From NCBI GenBank assembly GCA_936450465.1, contig OW388292.1, positions 28,098,368 through 28,162,367 of the forward strand: a DNA stretch of 64,000 nucleotides, given 5' to 3'. Of the stretch, positions 27,001 through 34,499 are shown in pieces. The translations under genes and the position numbers were made by a program. Positions within the stretch are counted from its first letter, which is position 1; each line of letters opens with the position of its first letter. The notes under the pieces are model-generated. The model had not been told where the DNA came from, made no database searches, and saw only the letters and a list, made by a program, of their open reading frames with translations. The DNA is from Gibbula magus (taxonomy: Eukaryota; Mollusca; Gastropoda; Trochida; Trochidae).

Positions 27001-30000
27001 CAGTTCTGATACTGAATTTGAATTACACAGTTTTACTCACTTGGTGTATTTGTCAGACCGATTTAGTATTAACTATCATTTAACGTATAATCAACATGTA
27101 ATGTAAGAGAATAGTTTTGACATTATTGTATATATTTGTTTCAACTCAATTAACGTTTAATTAAAAATGTGTTTGAACAATAACAAAAGAATACACCAAA
27201 CTAAATCTTTGAAGGGCGTTTAGAAGTTTAATATTCAGAATTGTAAACTTCTTTGATGCGAATAACACAATTTTTCCGAGTTTATACTTACTCCGCCATG
27301 CCATTCATAATTACGAATCCATAGCATATGTCGAAAACTTACATCAGCGTAATTGGTTCGAAGAGAAAACTTCAAAATATGAAAAACGCGTAATTACTTT
27401 ACAACATAAAACACATTAGTTGCCAAGTATTTGCTAATTCAGAGCAAATTACAAACACTCGCCATCAGGTTTAGTAGAGATCCTAGAATCTCCTGCCAAA
27501 AGGAGCGCATTCTTGTACCAGTTGTATCTGATCTTGCCCTTGCCCGACCCCCCACACTGCAGGGTGATGTTCGTCCCCTCCTCGTACTCCCCCGACTCTG
27601 GCTCCCTGCTCATGGTCGGGTAGCCCTTGGGGACAGCTGGCGGGAAGAAATGATATGTCCATATCGTACATTTACTATAGAAAACTAAACTCTGTCTGTG
27701 TTATCTGTCTAATGCAATGTAAACGAAAGAATTACATATCCGTTTAAAAAAATTGCCAGTGATAAGTTATGGGTATGTTTAATATCCGAGAAAATTATAT
27801 AAAATCAGTGAACGTATAGAATTTGTCCATTCTGGCTGTTAAGATTGAAGACAATATATACATACATATATGTTAGATGATTTTGAACATTTTGAAACTC
27901 AGAAGAAACTTACATTAATATTGTCGTAGATATTAAGTGCATTCAATTGATTAAATGCTTACTTTACTTAAATTTAAATATCAAAATTGACCTGTAAGTA
28001 CGTATTGTCTGTGCTACAAATACGACGAGTAAACGTGTTACCTTTATGAACCTTGACAGCTGCTTTTGCTTTCACCCTCTTCCCAACCTTGTTGTCGAGG
28101 ATGCAGACATACGGACCCTTGTCTGACGCGACCACTTTACGAATGATCAACGTTGACATTCCGCCGACGTCACTCACCGAGAAACGTTTCTTGGCTGAGT
28201 TGACGAGTTTTCCCGATCGTCTCCAGGTGACTTTAGGTGCGGGGTCAGCGACGCCTCCACACGTCATTATAACAGTTCCACCCACTACTGCCTTCCTAGT
28301 CTGGGGTTTGATCGTTATCCTCGGGTTGACTGGTGAAGAGTTAAAGGTATACAAGAGGATATTAGCTAGTTTGATAGCATGATTACACACTGATGGGGAG
28401 ACCTATTCAGATATGGAGTATTTGGCCATGCTTAGAATTCACAATTTACCAAATCACATTAAGTTATGCGAGATGTTATTATTCCATTGTTGACGACAAT
28501 GTGGTTATGTTATCGGGATACTTATAATAACTAATCTTCACTTAAACAATAAAAATGTGTGAACACTAATGCTACATCATGACCACTTTTTCCACTACCA
28601 GTGTTCGACCAGATTTTTTCACTTGATATATCTAGATATCTGTATTAAAAACTGCATGACAGTTCATTCTGAACTGAACAGAACTTCCCAAATGTAAACC
28701 GGAAGTTGTTACCGGCTTGTATAATATATCATGAACATATAGTTACAAGTCTCACCAGGCAGTTTCTCTCCTATAAAGAATGGCTGACTCTTGGCACCAA
28801 TACCATACCGGGTTCGATATCGGACCTGAACCTTGTAACGAGCACCCTTCTGCAGGTCTTCAAGCTGAACTTCCGGTTTGCCGAACACGGACGTCACTAT
28901 AGCTGGGCCCGTAGCGACGTTGTCGTTATCGATTTCGACGTAGGAAACGACGTAGCCGAGAATACCGTCGGCATCAGATTGTGACCAGGTCATCTTGACC
29001 CCACCTGGAATCTCCTCTGATGTCAGGTTTGTGGGTATACTTGAGTCAGCTGGAAGTGAAACACGTGGTATTCGTATGTTAGTCTTCTGAAACATACCTT
29101 TAGGTTTGGGACATAATAACAAACAAGATTCTGTACTGGCGTCAGCTCGCTGAAAGTGAAAACAGAAAAAGAGTCTTGCAATAGACATAGAGAGGCTTTA
29201 ATTATTGTTGGTTATTTATTTGTGTTCTGAACACTGAAATCTCATTTCCATATTAGTTTTTGTGAGAAAAAGTCAGTCAGTGTCACTAACAAAAACTATA
29301 CCTTTCCAATTCGCTACGTAACGAGCACCCCCGCTACTGTGGGTGGTGGTCCTCTCCGACGTCCGCACTCCCTACGATTAGGTAGGTCTACGACAGCCAA
29401 GTAATGATGTTACAGGTTTATTCGTTATCGTTTTCTTTAATTGGTTGATCTCTTTTGTAGTTTCGCTCAAACAGTGAATATGCATTTCGTCCATTGTCCG
29501 TCCTTCTCTTTGTCGACCCTTAACTTATACGTCACGCCGTTGTAACATTTTTGTCTACTGTCAGTACGTATGTGACATAGTGATGTATTCAGAGCTGAAT
29601 AGCATTGTCTTGTATGATGTGTATTCACGGGTGCGTCTCAACATCCATGGTGTGGTTATTTGTAATGTATTTTTGAGTCTGACATAAACAATATTCATTA
29701 TATACTCACTCGTCTTGGCATTTTGTCTGTCTGGTTTAAGGTTTATTTATGTTATTTACTGTCCCGATAGATTTTGTCTTGGTTCAGTTAGATTCGTAAA
29801 CCCCGTATAGGAATTGGAAGCACAGGCTGTAACATGCTCCCGTAACATTAGTCTCGATCAGGAAATTGCTTTCGAAAACACTGACGTGAAACTTGAATAA
29901 GAAACAAAAGACACCGATGCTGTAGTATTGTGTTTGTTCAGAAAGTCTTCTTTGTAAGCATGGCGTGAGACGTCGACGGAAGTCGTGGAGGAACTTGTAA

Positions 30001-33000
30001 CATGTATTTTGTTCAGCAAAGTATCTTTGTGATATATTCTTATTACAATCAGCTAACATAAAGTACATAGACTTGTGTCAATATTGTGAGAAGTTTCCTT
30101 GCTTACGTCAGCTGGAATGATAAGAAACTGTGTTATTGTTCGTATGTTTTAATATGTGTTCTTGAGGAAAATTTTGTTACAGAATATGTTTATAATAAAA
30201 TTATATCAGATGAAATTAAGTTCTACTCAATAAACACCTTGCTAGAGAACGTGTTCTTGCAAGCAAGACTCTCTTCACCTGGAACTGATTTAGAAACATG
30301 GATGGTTCCTGTATTCGACAACATAAATATACAGAGTGGCGATGGACACATACTGTACATTAGTGTTATTATCTGAAGTGGAATATAAAGCCGCCAAGTG
30401 GTCTTGTGTTGACTTTCGTTTTAGGATGTGTTCACAAGTAAGAACTTAGTTTCAATCAAAAAAAATTATGATTTTTTAATTCAAAAAGACCAAATGCATT
30501 ACGCCGAAAACATCGATTTTTTAACAGTCAGTCCATATCAGTCTTTCGATTTTTTTCCGGCGCTTAACACTTGAAATATCAATGATGAATAATTTGACGC
30601 ATTATAGTTAAATATAAGATACCCACGACAATAAAACACAGGCGGTCAATGGGATCGACAGCATGCTTTATGAGACAATAAAACATGCTCGTGATTTTAG
30701 ACGTCAGTTTGAGCGTCGCTTAGCAAATGACGTCACATGTTACGTCACTTTGATTGCTCAATGCTAGTGAACGTGTTCTACGACGGGAGGCATTAATATT
30801 TTCAAAAAAATAATATATACAAACAACATAATATCTGCACAGCTTTTATATAAAAGCGAGTAACTGTTTACTTAAGTAAATCAATATAACAAAATTGAAA
30901 CATTTAAACAAACGCTATTATTGTGTGTGTCCCATTAGAGTGGAGGTTAGCTACAAGTACTTGCTGACCTGTAAGAGGGTTAAGAGACTTAATTGGTATA
31001 ATACCTCGTGAACTGGAAATGCCATTCAACTGTCTATTTACCATATGGAGCGGCGTTCAAATAAGCCTAAAGGCTTGTTCGCCAATCCAGATTTCTTCTT
31101 CGGAAATAAAAATATGTTTAAACCAAATGCCATTTTTGGAGATATTTCTCATTAAACTATCAACATGAGTTGTTCATAACTTTGTATTTGAACTAAATAT
31201 AAGGTTTTAAGTTACTTTGAGGTTAATGACTTACACGTGGATCATAGTGCTTTAATTTCGCAATGTAAAACTTCTAGGGGCTATAACGGGAAAACAATAT
31301 ACCCCCCAAAAAAACAGAAATAAATTCCTGGTTTTCAAGTGAAACTACCGTTGTTCAGATTTTTATTTTTATGTTTATGTATATAATTACCTCCATTAAT
31401 GAGTTTAAATTTATTTCCCAAATAAAACTGTCTATTTACCATATGGCGGAGTCTTTACATGAGTTATAGCCATGACCGGTTCATCCCCAAGTTGACCTTG
31501 AGCCCGGAAGAAGTAGAGAGTTGAGGGGTCAAGGTCCATCACCCGGAAGCCTCTGATGCCCGGAAAAAAGCTCAGCAGCCGCCATTGTCCTCCCTGCTGC
31601 GTTGTGAAAGATAACCGGAAGTCCTCAAGTTCTTCTTCTCCCAGTGTGTTCCAGGAAACGTAAACTTCAGATTGAGAGACGGCATCGGCACTGATACTGA
31701 GCTGAGCTGTGTGGGTTGAAGGAGAGGTATTGACGAATTAGATGAGGGCCTTTTTTTCTAAAAATAGTGTACATTGTATAGACTTTTAAAAACACTGTGG
31801 AAGTTTCGAAATTGCAATTTTTGTAATTTATAAAAATATAAGTTGAGCATAATGTTTTGGCAGTATCAGTTTGTAGTCATTTTGGTTTTAATCAGATGTT
31901 ATAATTATTAGTACAGTACTTTATGATGAATTATTAAAAACTATATATCTAACAAATTTTAATTTCTAGTTTCAAAATCTGTAATGAAATTAATCTCACA
32001 TATTTTATACTCAGGTGATCCATATGTGATAAAACGCATGTATGCGTTCATATGAATGTATTTGGTATCATAAGATATGGTAAATCATCGTAGATCACAC
32101 GACACAAATAACATTCTTGTTTATGATATATCTATATGCATTGCTATGATAGAAATGTATTAATATGCATTGAAGGCAGCCATTTGGAGATTGACGAAAC
32201 AAATACCATTGCAATTTGTTTTTATTAAAGATACAAATGTAACTATATCGATATACTACCTTTTTTATAAACCATTTGCTGATTTAGGTACAATCTAATA
32301 TTTCCCTTAATAATAAACACTGCTCCATATAAGACAGCCTATACAAATACAAATGGAATAATATCTATATTGATAAAAATAATATATAAATATAAACATA
32401 TATATTTACAAAGCGAGTGATTAACAATTTGCTGACTGTTTAATCTAATGTGTCCCTAAAAAGTAGACCTAGGTTCACATATACAGTCTATGTAGATATA
32501 TTGCTCTGTCCTGTTCTCTCCTAGTTTAGTGTGACTCATGATAAGGGCTTATTACATACATCCGGTGTCAAATGAAGGTTAAATGCATTTCTGTTATTGA
32601 TAACTATTAATGTAATAGAGTTCATGTGTCTCCATTATCAGATCATGATTGCATGTGATACATTAACCTTCTGTTAGTTAATGAATACATTGATCGTTTT
32701 ATGACGGTTACTTAGATAAACTCACTTAGATTAAAGTCGACTCAATTGTGAATCATTGATTTAATTGAATCATTTCTGGAATTAACTTCTAGGGTTAGTG
32801 TAAAATTAAAACTTGGGGATCTTATGTAGTATTTGATAACTGAGTGTGAATGAATTTGTTCTGAAAATACTACAAATCATTATCATTAAGTTATGAGGTT
32901 AACTTCATAATGGACTATGCCCCTTACAGCTTACATATACGGTTACTATTAACTTCCATTCAAGCAGGCTTGGAACAACTGATATTTGTGATATTGGAAG

Positions 33001-33196
33001 TTAAGATGAATAAATGCTGGTTCCTCGAAATAATCATTTTTAATTCAACCGATTTTACAATTTTCGATATTACAACATTTGAATATATACTGCATATTTC
33101 AAGTTTCCTGAATATGTACGAGATGAATATCTTACCTTCAGATGATATCAAAATGCTCAACAACACCAAACCCCAAAGCAAGGACCGTTTATCCAT
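727..33196 (-). CDS. Giant Ig/FN3/Frizzled-CRD receptor-like protein, 37 exons, 3' incomplete
   Basis: Thirty-seven exons with consensus splice sites (one GC-AG intron) join into one frame of about 2,824 residues with no internal stop. Order: signal peptide (1-20), two FN3 (21-207), three Ig (208-490), FN3 (491-593), thirteen Ig (594-1819), seven FN3 (1820-2555), short linker, ten-cysteine Frizzled-type CRD (about 2570-2728), FN3 (2729 onward). Most introns are phase 1 and sit between domains, as is usual for shuffled extracellular modules. Several Ig domains resemble those of LAR-type receptor phosphatases and one resembles Robo Ig1. The CRD resembles ROR/MuSK. No kringle is seen. The transmembrane and intracellular regions lie beyond the left edge, so whether it is a kinase, a phosphatase or an adhesion receptor cannot be decided. 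Expected location is the cell surface. I do not know a named family with this architecture. Confidence 0.88.
1463..1657 (-). CDS. Receptor exon 36: first half of FN3 after the CRD
   Basis: Residues about 2729-2793. Begins PSSPQRMAV and contains RLIWMPPQQPNGDITGYEV, a textbook FN3 A to C strand region very like the second FN3 of LAR-type phosphatases. Acceptor ctcccag, donor gtaagc, phase 1 in and out. Confidence 0.85.
2046..2192 (-). CDS. Receptor exon 35: end of Frizzled-type CRD
   Basis: Residues about 2680-2728. Contains LLPHCSSLRTS and then GGTCVRV, supplying the ninth and tenth CRD cysteines. Acceptor ttcccag, donor gtgggt, 49 codons, phase 1. A glycine- and serine-rich tail leads to the following FN3. 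No kringle cysteine pattern follows, unlike ROR. Confidence 0.75.
2193..3956. other. Intron between receptor exons 34 and 35
   Basis: AT-rich intron of about 1.8 kb. I see no recognisable exon, RNA gene or transposon in it. Confidence 0.5.
3957..4157 (-). CDS. Receptor exon 34: core of Frizzled-type CRD
   Basis: Residues about 2613-2679. Carries six CRD cysteines in the motifs KCANYAMQTVCYTAFPPC and PRAVCREDCYTMETQC. The P-P-C and CREDC blocks match the ROR/MuSK class of Frizzled domains (Wnt-binding or Wnt-related modules). Acceptor cttccag, donor gtatgt, 67 codons, phase 1. Confidence 0.88.
4559..4701 (-). CDS. Receptor exon 33: start of Frizzled-type CRD
   Basis: Residues about 2565-2612. 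Contains PPAPRGFCQIYLGTVCSRY, which aligns with the opening cysteine pair of ROR and MuSK CRDs (GFCQ-Y-G--C). Donor gtacgt. Two acceptors keep the frame: atatcag (start 4701, adding an MPDC segment) or ttgtag (start 4686). I chose the first for its better upstream tract. Confidence 0.82.
4839..4866 (-). CDS. Receptor exon 32: 28-nt microexon linker
   Basis: A 28-nt segment between tttcag and gtaact encodes about nine residues (AIRSGGEK core). It is the only piece I found that converts the phase-1 exit of exon 31 to the phase-2 entry of exon 33. Frame closure is the main support, so a different linker exon remains possible. Confidence 0.6.
5077..6081 (-). CDS. Receptor exon 31: three FN3 domains in one exon
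   Basis: Residues about 2221-2555, a 1,005-nt exon, far longer than the rest. It holds three tandem FN3 repeats, each opening with LEEV(A/S)A-N-TS and carrying a GY(F/Y)(V/L)Y(I/V)E C' strand, then T(R/K)(Y/F)(R/K)V or RKYRIRV strands. Acceptor attctag; donor gtaggt keeps phase 1. The repeats look like internal duplication without the introns that separate other domains. Confidence 0.88.
6348..6641 (-). CDS. Receptor exon 30: FN3 domain
   Basis: Residues about 2123-2220. One complete FN3: APTIGELSPVNSTAISVNW, then LIQGYVVTVD, then DTRYSVRVIALTEQGDGP. Acceptor attcag, donor gtagga, 98 codons, phase 1. Closest in sequence to the three repeats of exon 31. Confidence 0.88.
7055..7339 (-). CDS. 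Receptor exon 29: FN3 domain
   Basis: Residues about 2028-2122. One FN3: SPSSVKLFWKNP, EGYELYIED, GGYSISIARRTKYGEGPKTEP. Acceptor cctgcag, donor gtgggt, 95 codons, phase 1. Confidence 0.86.
7743..7950 (-). CDS. Receptor exon 28: second half of FN3
   Basis: Residues about 1959-2027. Contains EYRVLYTITPRVP and YATYTIKIQAVYNGD, completing the FN3 begun in exon 27. Enters in phase 0, leaves in phase 1. Acceptor ttcaaag, donor gtttgt. Confidence 0.82.
8856..8962 (-). CDS. Receptor exon 27: first half of FN3
   Basis: Residues about 1923-1958. Contains PLEVKARLVNEDSGLISWSP, an FN3 A to B strand segment. Acceptor atgcag, donor gtgcgt, phase 1 in and phase 0 out, which matches exon 28 exactly. Confidence 0.8.
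9614..9798 (-). CDS. Receptor exon 26: second half of FN3
   Basis: Residues about 1861-1922. Contains EAVLNGLKPGTCHQVRLTA and KNKRGAGPDGDPS, the E to G strands of an FN3. The usual F-strand tyrosine is replaced by cysteine-histidine. Acceptor tttacag, donor gtatgt; phase 2 in, 1 out. Confidence 0.84.
10249..10372 (-). CDS. Receptor exon 25: first half of FN3
   Basis: Residues about 1820-1860. Contains PSQPSISDIGSRQARVSWED and ISVYIVHV, the first FN3 after the long Ig array. Acceptor ttgcag, donor gtacat; phase 1 in, 2 out. Confidence 0.82.
11080..11355 (-). CDS. Receptor exon 24: Ig domain 16 (last Ig)
   Basis: Residues about 1728-1819. I-set-like Ig: RAGDDVTLVCTAVGSPMPRV, RWVYND, ESSDYVCTAENIMG. 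It resembles the third Ig of LAR-type phosphatases and, as there, is followed by FN3 repeats. Acceptor aacaacag, donor gtttgc. Confidence 0.88.
11858..11977 (-). CDS. Receptor exon 23: second half of Ig domain 15
   Basis: Residues about 1688-1727. Contains LEISGAEKEDEGVYQCSVEN, the E to F strands with the Y-x-C corner. Acceptor ttgtag, donor gtactt, 40 codons. Confidence 0.85.
12127..12317. repeat. Inverted-repeat (MITE-like) element in intron 22
   Basis: About 190 bp bounded by 16-bp inverted repeats (aaggcgctgtagcacg and its complement). A very similar end (tgctacagtgcctt) occurs alone near 39971, which suggests a dispersed family. No coding capacity. Confidence 0.7.
12452..12655 (-). CDS. 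Receptor exon 22: first half of Ig domain 15
   Basis: Residues about 1620-1687. Contains RTTRFFCEALGTPNATILWY, the B and C strands of an I-set Ig. The donor aagtagtg sits after NIST and joins exon 23 in frame. Confidence 0.85.
13105..13322 (-). CDS. Receptor exon 21: second part of Ig domain 14
   Basis: Residues about 1547-1619. Contains LDLHWEKAGRRVVSKGRF and QQVACVANDG, the C to F strands. The usual aspartate and tyrosine before the second cysteine are absent (QQVAC), an atypical V-like Ig. Acceptor ttcacag, donor gtaagc; phase 2 in, 1 out. Confidence 0.82.
13470..13620 (+). repeat. tRNA-derived SINE fragment
   Basis: Contains a polymerase III box B-like stretch ggttcgaatcc inside a T-arm-like context, followed by a gatgacacca end and a tail with cactcagtgcacccggctg, which resembles conserved central parts of metazoan SINEs. 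It does not fold as a complete functional tRNA. Lies in receptor intron 20. Confidence 0.55.
14471..14564 (-). CDS. Receptor exon 20: first part of Ig domain 14
   Basis: Residues about 1516-1546. A 94-nt exon encoding PPKNRNVEEGASVRFYCL, the A' and B strands with the first Ig cysteine. Acceptor attcacag, donor gtaagt; phase 1 in, 2 out. The split just after the B-strand cysteine differs from the other split Ig domains. Confidence 0.8.
15070..15354 (-). CDS. Receptor exon 19: Ig domain 13
   Basis: Residues about 1421-1515. Contains GRTIQVQCNATG, LIWLKDDEELVESKR and EDSGTYLCQSS, a complete Ig with the canonical D-x-G-x-Y-x-C corner. Acceptor gtgcag, donor gtaggt. Confidence 0.88.
16248..16496 (-). 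CDS. Receptor exon 18: Ig domain 12
   Basis: Residues about 1338-1420. Contains VVKGDYLNLTCVTPG, LYVWKKN and DESANYTCIAQGLSG. A short Ig of the repeated type in which both disulfide cysteines follow N-glycosylation sequons (NLTC and NYTC). Acceptor tgtgtag, donor gttaaa. Confidence 0.87.
16794..17087 (-). CDS. Receptor exon 17: Ig domain 11
   Basis: Residues about 1240-1337. Contains EGETLRLTCNATGEYADLAN, LEWFKDGQ and KSDSGVYVCRAP, a canonical I-set or V-like Ig. Acceptor cacccag, donor gtaaat. Confidence 0.88.
17458..17706 (-). CDS. Receptor exon 16: Ig domain 10
   Basis: Residues about 1157-1239. Contains VVPGSFLNLSCISDNPS, YSWSTGD and VRESVNYTCTAENPD, another short Ig with the doubled NLSC and NYTC sequon pattern. 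Acceptor aaccag, donor gtaaat. Confidence 0.87.
18034..19771. mobile_element. Putative DNA element with TTAA-flanked inverted ends
   Basis: The sequence agagccatcaaggat after a TTAA at the left recurs as its complement just before a TTAA at the right, with weaker similarity continuing inward (tttttggaaaa on both sides). The roughly 1.7-kb interval contains a tandem monomer array. No transposase is readable. A TTAA target is typical of piggyBac-like elements but the ends do not otherwise match that family, so the class is open. Lies in the 3.7-kb receptor intron 15. Confidence 0.5.
18434..19320 (+). repeat. Tandem monomer array, about 150-bp unit
   Basis: Five degenerate copies of a 141-154-bp unit marked by gtcaaagtct--tgaccttgaaaatgaggtcaa, then ccccagatgaagactggtacc. 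The phrase gaccttgaaa recurs at about 18564, 18718, 18859, 19010 and 19161. The array ends in a GC-rich block ggacggacgtacggcttcgc. Related monomers occur near 52.2-53.5 kb. Confidence 0.8.
19969..21254. mobile_element. Non-autonomous DNA element with 27-bp inverted ends
   Basis: Left end acaccaaacccgttctcact and onward matches the complement of the right end with four central mismatches over 27 bp. The interior is packed with short variants of acgtact, aaacgg and ttcgaacgg in both orientations, as in subterminal repeats bound by a transposase. No coding region is recognised. No clear target-site duplication was found. Confidence 0.6.
21366..21635 (-). CDS. Receptor exon 15: Ig domain 9
   Basis: Residues about 1067-1156. 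Contains RRGSNVTLTCSAIGPPEPQI, KWRQYQRD and QRSANYTCVAQNSVG. The NYTCVA block is very like the third Ig of LAR-type phosphatases. Acceptor taacag, donor gtaatg. Confidence 0.88.
21848..22162 (-). CDS. Receptor exon 14: Ig domain 8, Robo-like
   Basis: Residues about 962-1066. Contains KPIITTHPQDMYAFKNEPAT, VVTWYKDGQLV, SSKILLHGGKLFILRVVHNK and DAGVYYCNATNAFGS. The HP-D, ILL-G-LF-LRVVH order is the hallmark of the first Ig of Roundabout receptors. Acceptor ttccag, donor gttggt, 105 codons. Confidence 0.9.
22497..22772 (-). CDS. Receptor exon 13: Ig domain 7
   Basis: Residues about 870-961. Contains RSGLGLNLTCSTGGIPVLYF, KWLVDGEV and NVRHDKNYTCVAIGA, again with sequons abutting both cysteines. 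Acceptor gcacag, donor gtgaga. Confidence 0.87.
23345..23599 (-). CDS. Receptor exon 12: Ig domain 6
   Basis: Residues about 785-869. Contains VVPGSNVNLTCAGVGSPLPR, RWTYEGEE and IRESRNYTCLALTEEG, a short LAR-like Ig with the doubled sequon pattern. Acceptor tccacag, donor gtgaga. Confidence 0.87.
23761..24043. repeat. (AGT)n trinucleotide microsatellite
   Basis: About 280 bp of imperfect AGT repeats with scattered AGC and GGT variants, in the receptor intron only about 60 bp past the exon 11 donor. It creates long poly-valine or poly-leucine open frames on both strands that are not genes. Confidence 0.97.
24104..24214 (-). CDS. Receptor exon 11: second half of Ig domain 5
   Basis: Residues about 748-784. 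Contains FNSMGRADEGQYQCQATNEL, the E and F strands of an I-set Ig. Acceptor tcgacag, donor gttagt, 37 codons. Confidence 0.86.
24341..24505 (-). CDS. Receptor exon 10: first half of Ig domain 5
   Basis: Residues about 693-747. Contains NVSGQLFLECVTEGTPDANI and TWYKDSFPVKDSPR, the B and C strands. Acceptor aatctag, donor gtaggg. Joins exon 11 in phase 1 inside the domain. Confidence 0.86.
24800..25096 (-). CDS. Receptor exon 9: Ig domain 4
   Basis: Residues about 594-692. Contains IPAGSSAIFHCKAVGKPIP, LYWTREGDRI and PDDTGMYTCTAANN, a canonical I-set Ig. Acceptor tgttag, donor gtgagt. Confidence 0.89.
25376..25460. repeat. Dispersed repeat, copy of a foldback arm
   Basis: The stretch aggaaatgctgcaaggct through gagactggcgcgagttatgc closely resembles one arm of the foldback repeat at 61735-61930. 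It lies in receptor intron 8. Confidence 0.6.
25632..25940 (-). CDS. Receptor exon 8: FN3 domain between Ig blocks
   Basis: Residues about 491-593. Contains LPEPVIHLARRLDGGAGFI, WVTGFTVIYSPVD and FRYQVIVRARGQSGIGPPSE, a complete FN3 flanked by Ig domains on both sides. Acceptor ttcag, donor gtacgt, 103 codons. Confidence 0.87.
26442..26717 (-). CDS. Receptor exon 7: Ig domain 3
   Basis: Residues about 399-490. Contains VPYGSDVSLVCEADGNPLPF, KWILEN and QQSGSYQCVATSGN. Acceptor tctatag, donor gtagtc, 92 codons. Confidence 0.86.
26850..26960 (-). CDS. Receptor exon 6: second half of Ig domain 2
   Basis: Residues about 362-398. Contains LTIQNAKFSDGGMYLCEAYN, the E and F strands. Acceptor gaacag, donor gtaaga. 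Follows the GC-AG intron. Confidence 0.86.
27463..27636 (-). CDS. Receptor exon 5: first half of Ig domain 2
   Basis: Residues about 304-361. Contains YEEGTNITLQCGGSGKGKIR and YNWYKN. Acceptor cgccag. No GT donor keeps the frame, but a GC donor (gcgagt) at 27462-27461 gives the expected phase 1 and joins exon 6 as KPDGGLTIQ. Confidence 0.8.
28042..28329 (-). CDS. Receptor exon 4: Ig domain 1
   Basis: Residues about 208-303. Contains VVGGTVIMTCGGVADPAPKV, TWRRSGKLV and SDKGPYVCILDN. A lysine-rich tail follows the G strand. Acceptor caccag, donor gtaaca, 96 codons. Confidence 0.88.
28756..29049 (-). CDS. Receptor exon 3: FN3 domain 2
   Basis: Residues about 110-207. Contains PGGVKMTWSQSDADGILGYV and ARYKVQVRYRTRYGIGAKSQ, a complete FN3. 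Acceptor ttccag, donor gtgaga, 98 codons. Confidence 0.87.
29050..31439. other. Receptor intron 2
   Basis: A 2.4-kb AT-rich intron. It holds a tgacgtca/ttagcaaatgacgtca-containing patch near 30690-30750 and a 21-bp duplicate of the exon 2 donor region at about 31027-31047. I recognise no exon; two small open frames near 29.8-30.4 kb have no discernible domain. Confidence 0.5.
31440..31706 (-). CDS. Receptor exon 2: FN3 domain 1
   Basis: Residues about 21-109. Contains AVSQSEVYVSWNTLGEEEL, EDFRLSFTTQQGGQWRLLSF and LDPSTLYFFRAQG, an N-terminal FN3. It has no internal methionine-started frame of length, so it is easily missed. Acceptor cacacag, donor gtaaat, 89 codons. Confidence 0.84.
33136..33196 (-). 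CDS. Receptor exon 1: signal peptide
   Basis: Codons 1-20, MDKRSLLWGLVLLSILISSE: a basic N-terminus, a leucine-rich core, then small residues, as in a secretory signal peptide. Donor gtaaga, phase 1, matching exon 2. An in-frame methionine lies further upstream, but it would bury the signal behind a cysteine-rich segment, so this start is preferred. Confidence 0.82.
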
Positions 33197-34499
33197 TTTG
33201 TGATATTTGTAATCAGTAAAGTGGCAGCATGATGAGTCTGGAAACAGTTGACTCCACTTTGACAGTACCTGCGTATGCTGTGGACAACACTCGGTCAATT
33301 AACAACCTTCAGGAAACATTGGCATCTCAGCAAGAACCTCGGACAATCTTTGTTTGAACGTCTTTACTGTCCTTTGCTTTTTTAACGTTACTTCCCTTTG
33401 TAGATTCAAAACAGATTTCACGTCTTGAAGCAGACCCTTTTTGAACAGTTGTCTTTATTCCACCTTGCTCACAAATGCAAGCAACTGTGGTATAACCGAT
33501 CTGTGTTCGCATGACACTCTTTGTAAACGCGCAAGGTCAACAGCCCAGCTTCATTAACAACCCTACTTCAAATTTCCTGTCTTAAGAAGTGCTCTGACCA
33601 GAATGGAGAGACTTGGGAAGAGAAACTCGAGCCAAGCGTCCGGCCAAGCGGTCAAGTTACCTACACTGAAGCATTGCAGGTCGAGTTTAAAGATTTTGTA
33701 TTTGCCTTTAAAAGTATGTTGCTTTTAAAATTCAACAAAGACGTTTTATAAAGCTGACTGAATGGCATGAAATATACATCGAGAACGTTCTTTTCATGGT
33801 GTGTCTCACATCTGTCAGGTGATGGATCTTATTTCTTATAACCTGGCATGAATATTGTATATATATGTTCTTTCTTGACTATGATGTAGTTTTAGGTAAA
33901 ACGGGTATTTAAAAAAAACAAAAAACTGGTACATGCTTTTATGTGTATGCCGTGAAAGAATTACAAATTATTCGTTGTTCGGGTTCAATTTCATCTAATA
34001 TATGATATGCATACAAAATAGTTGATTTTGGGATTCTGGTAATTTTGAACCAACTTATCCTGTCAATTGCAATGATATAATATTTGAACGTATCTTTTCT
34101 GTAAATATAAAAAGAAAAAGTAAATCTAATCTCAGATAGTTTATTATATATTTTATAATATGCAATACCAATCTTTATAATATGATTGTGGGTGAATTAC
34201 CGCTTTCTGAAAATGGAATATACCCGCTATCAGGTGACAGTAGTGAGAACATTCTATTTTCACTGAGTAGGTAGAAAACAACATTTTTTAAATATTCAGC
34301 ATTTTGAATCGATCTGACATTATAAACCAGGGAAAAGAAACGGTGCTAAAATAAAAGATGCAAAAAAAGAAACATATACTGAGAGAAATGAATTAGGGAA
34401 CGTTTGGTCCAGTATGAGGTTTGAACGCTGTGTCACAGAAACCTAGAGTTGGAAATTGTCTAAAATCGGTATCATGTGTGCCCCCAATGTTTATTGATT
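33197..34499. other. 5' flank of receptor gene
   Basis: Presumed 5' UTR and promoter region of the minus-strand receptor gene plus intergenic DNA. I see no confident core-promoter motif and no other gene. Confidence 0.4.

Noticed and set aside
29784..30376. Two open frames of about 95 codons in receptor intron 2
   Set aside because: AT-rich, no domain, no splice support; consistent with chance.
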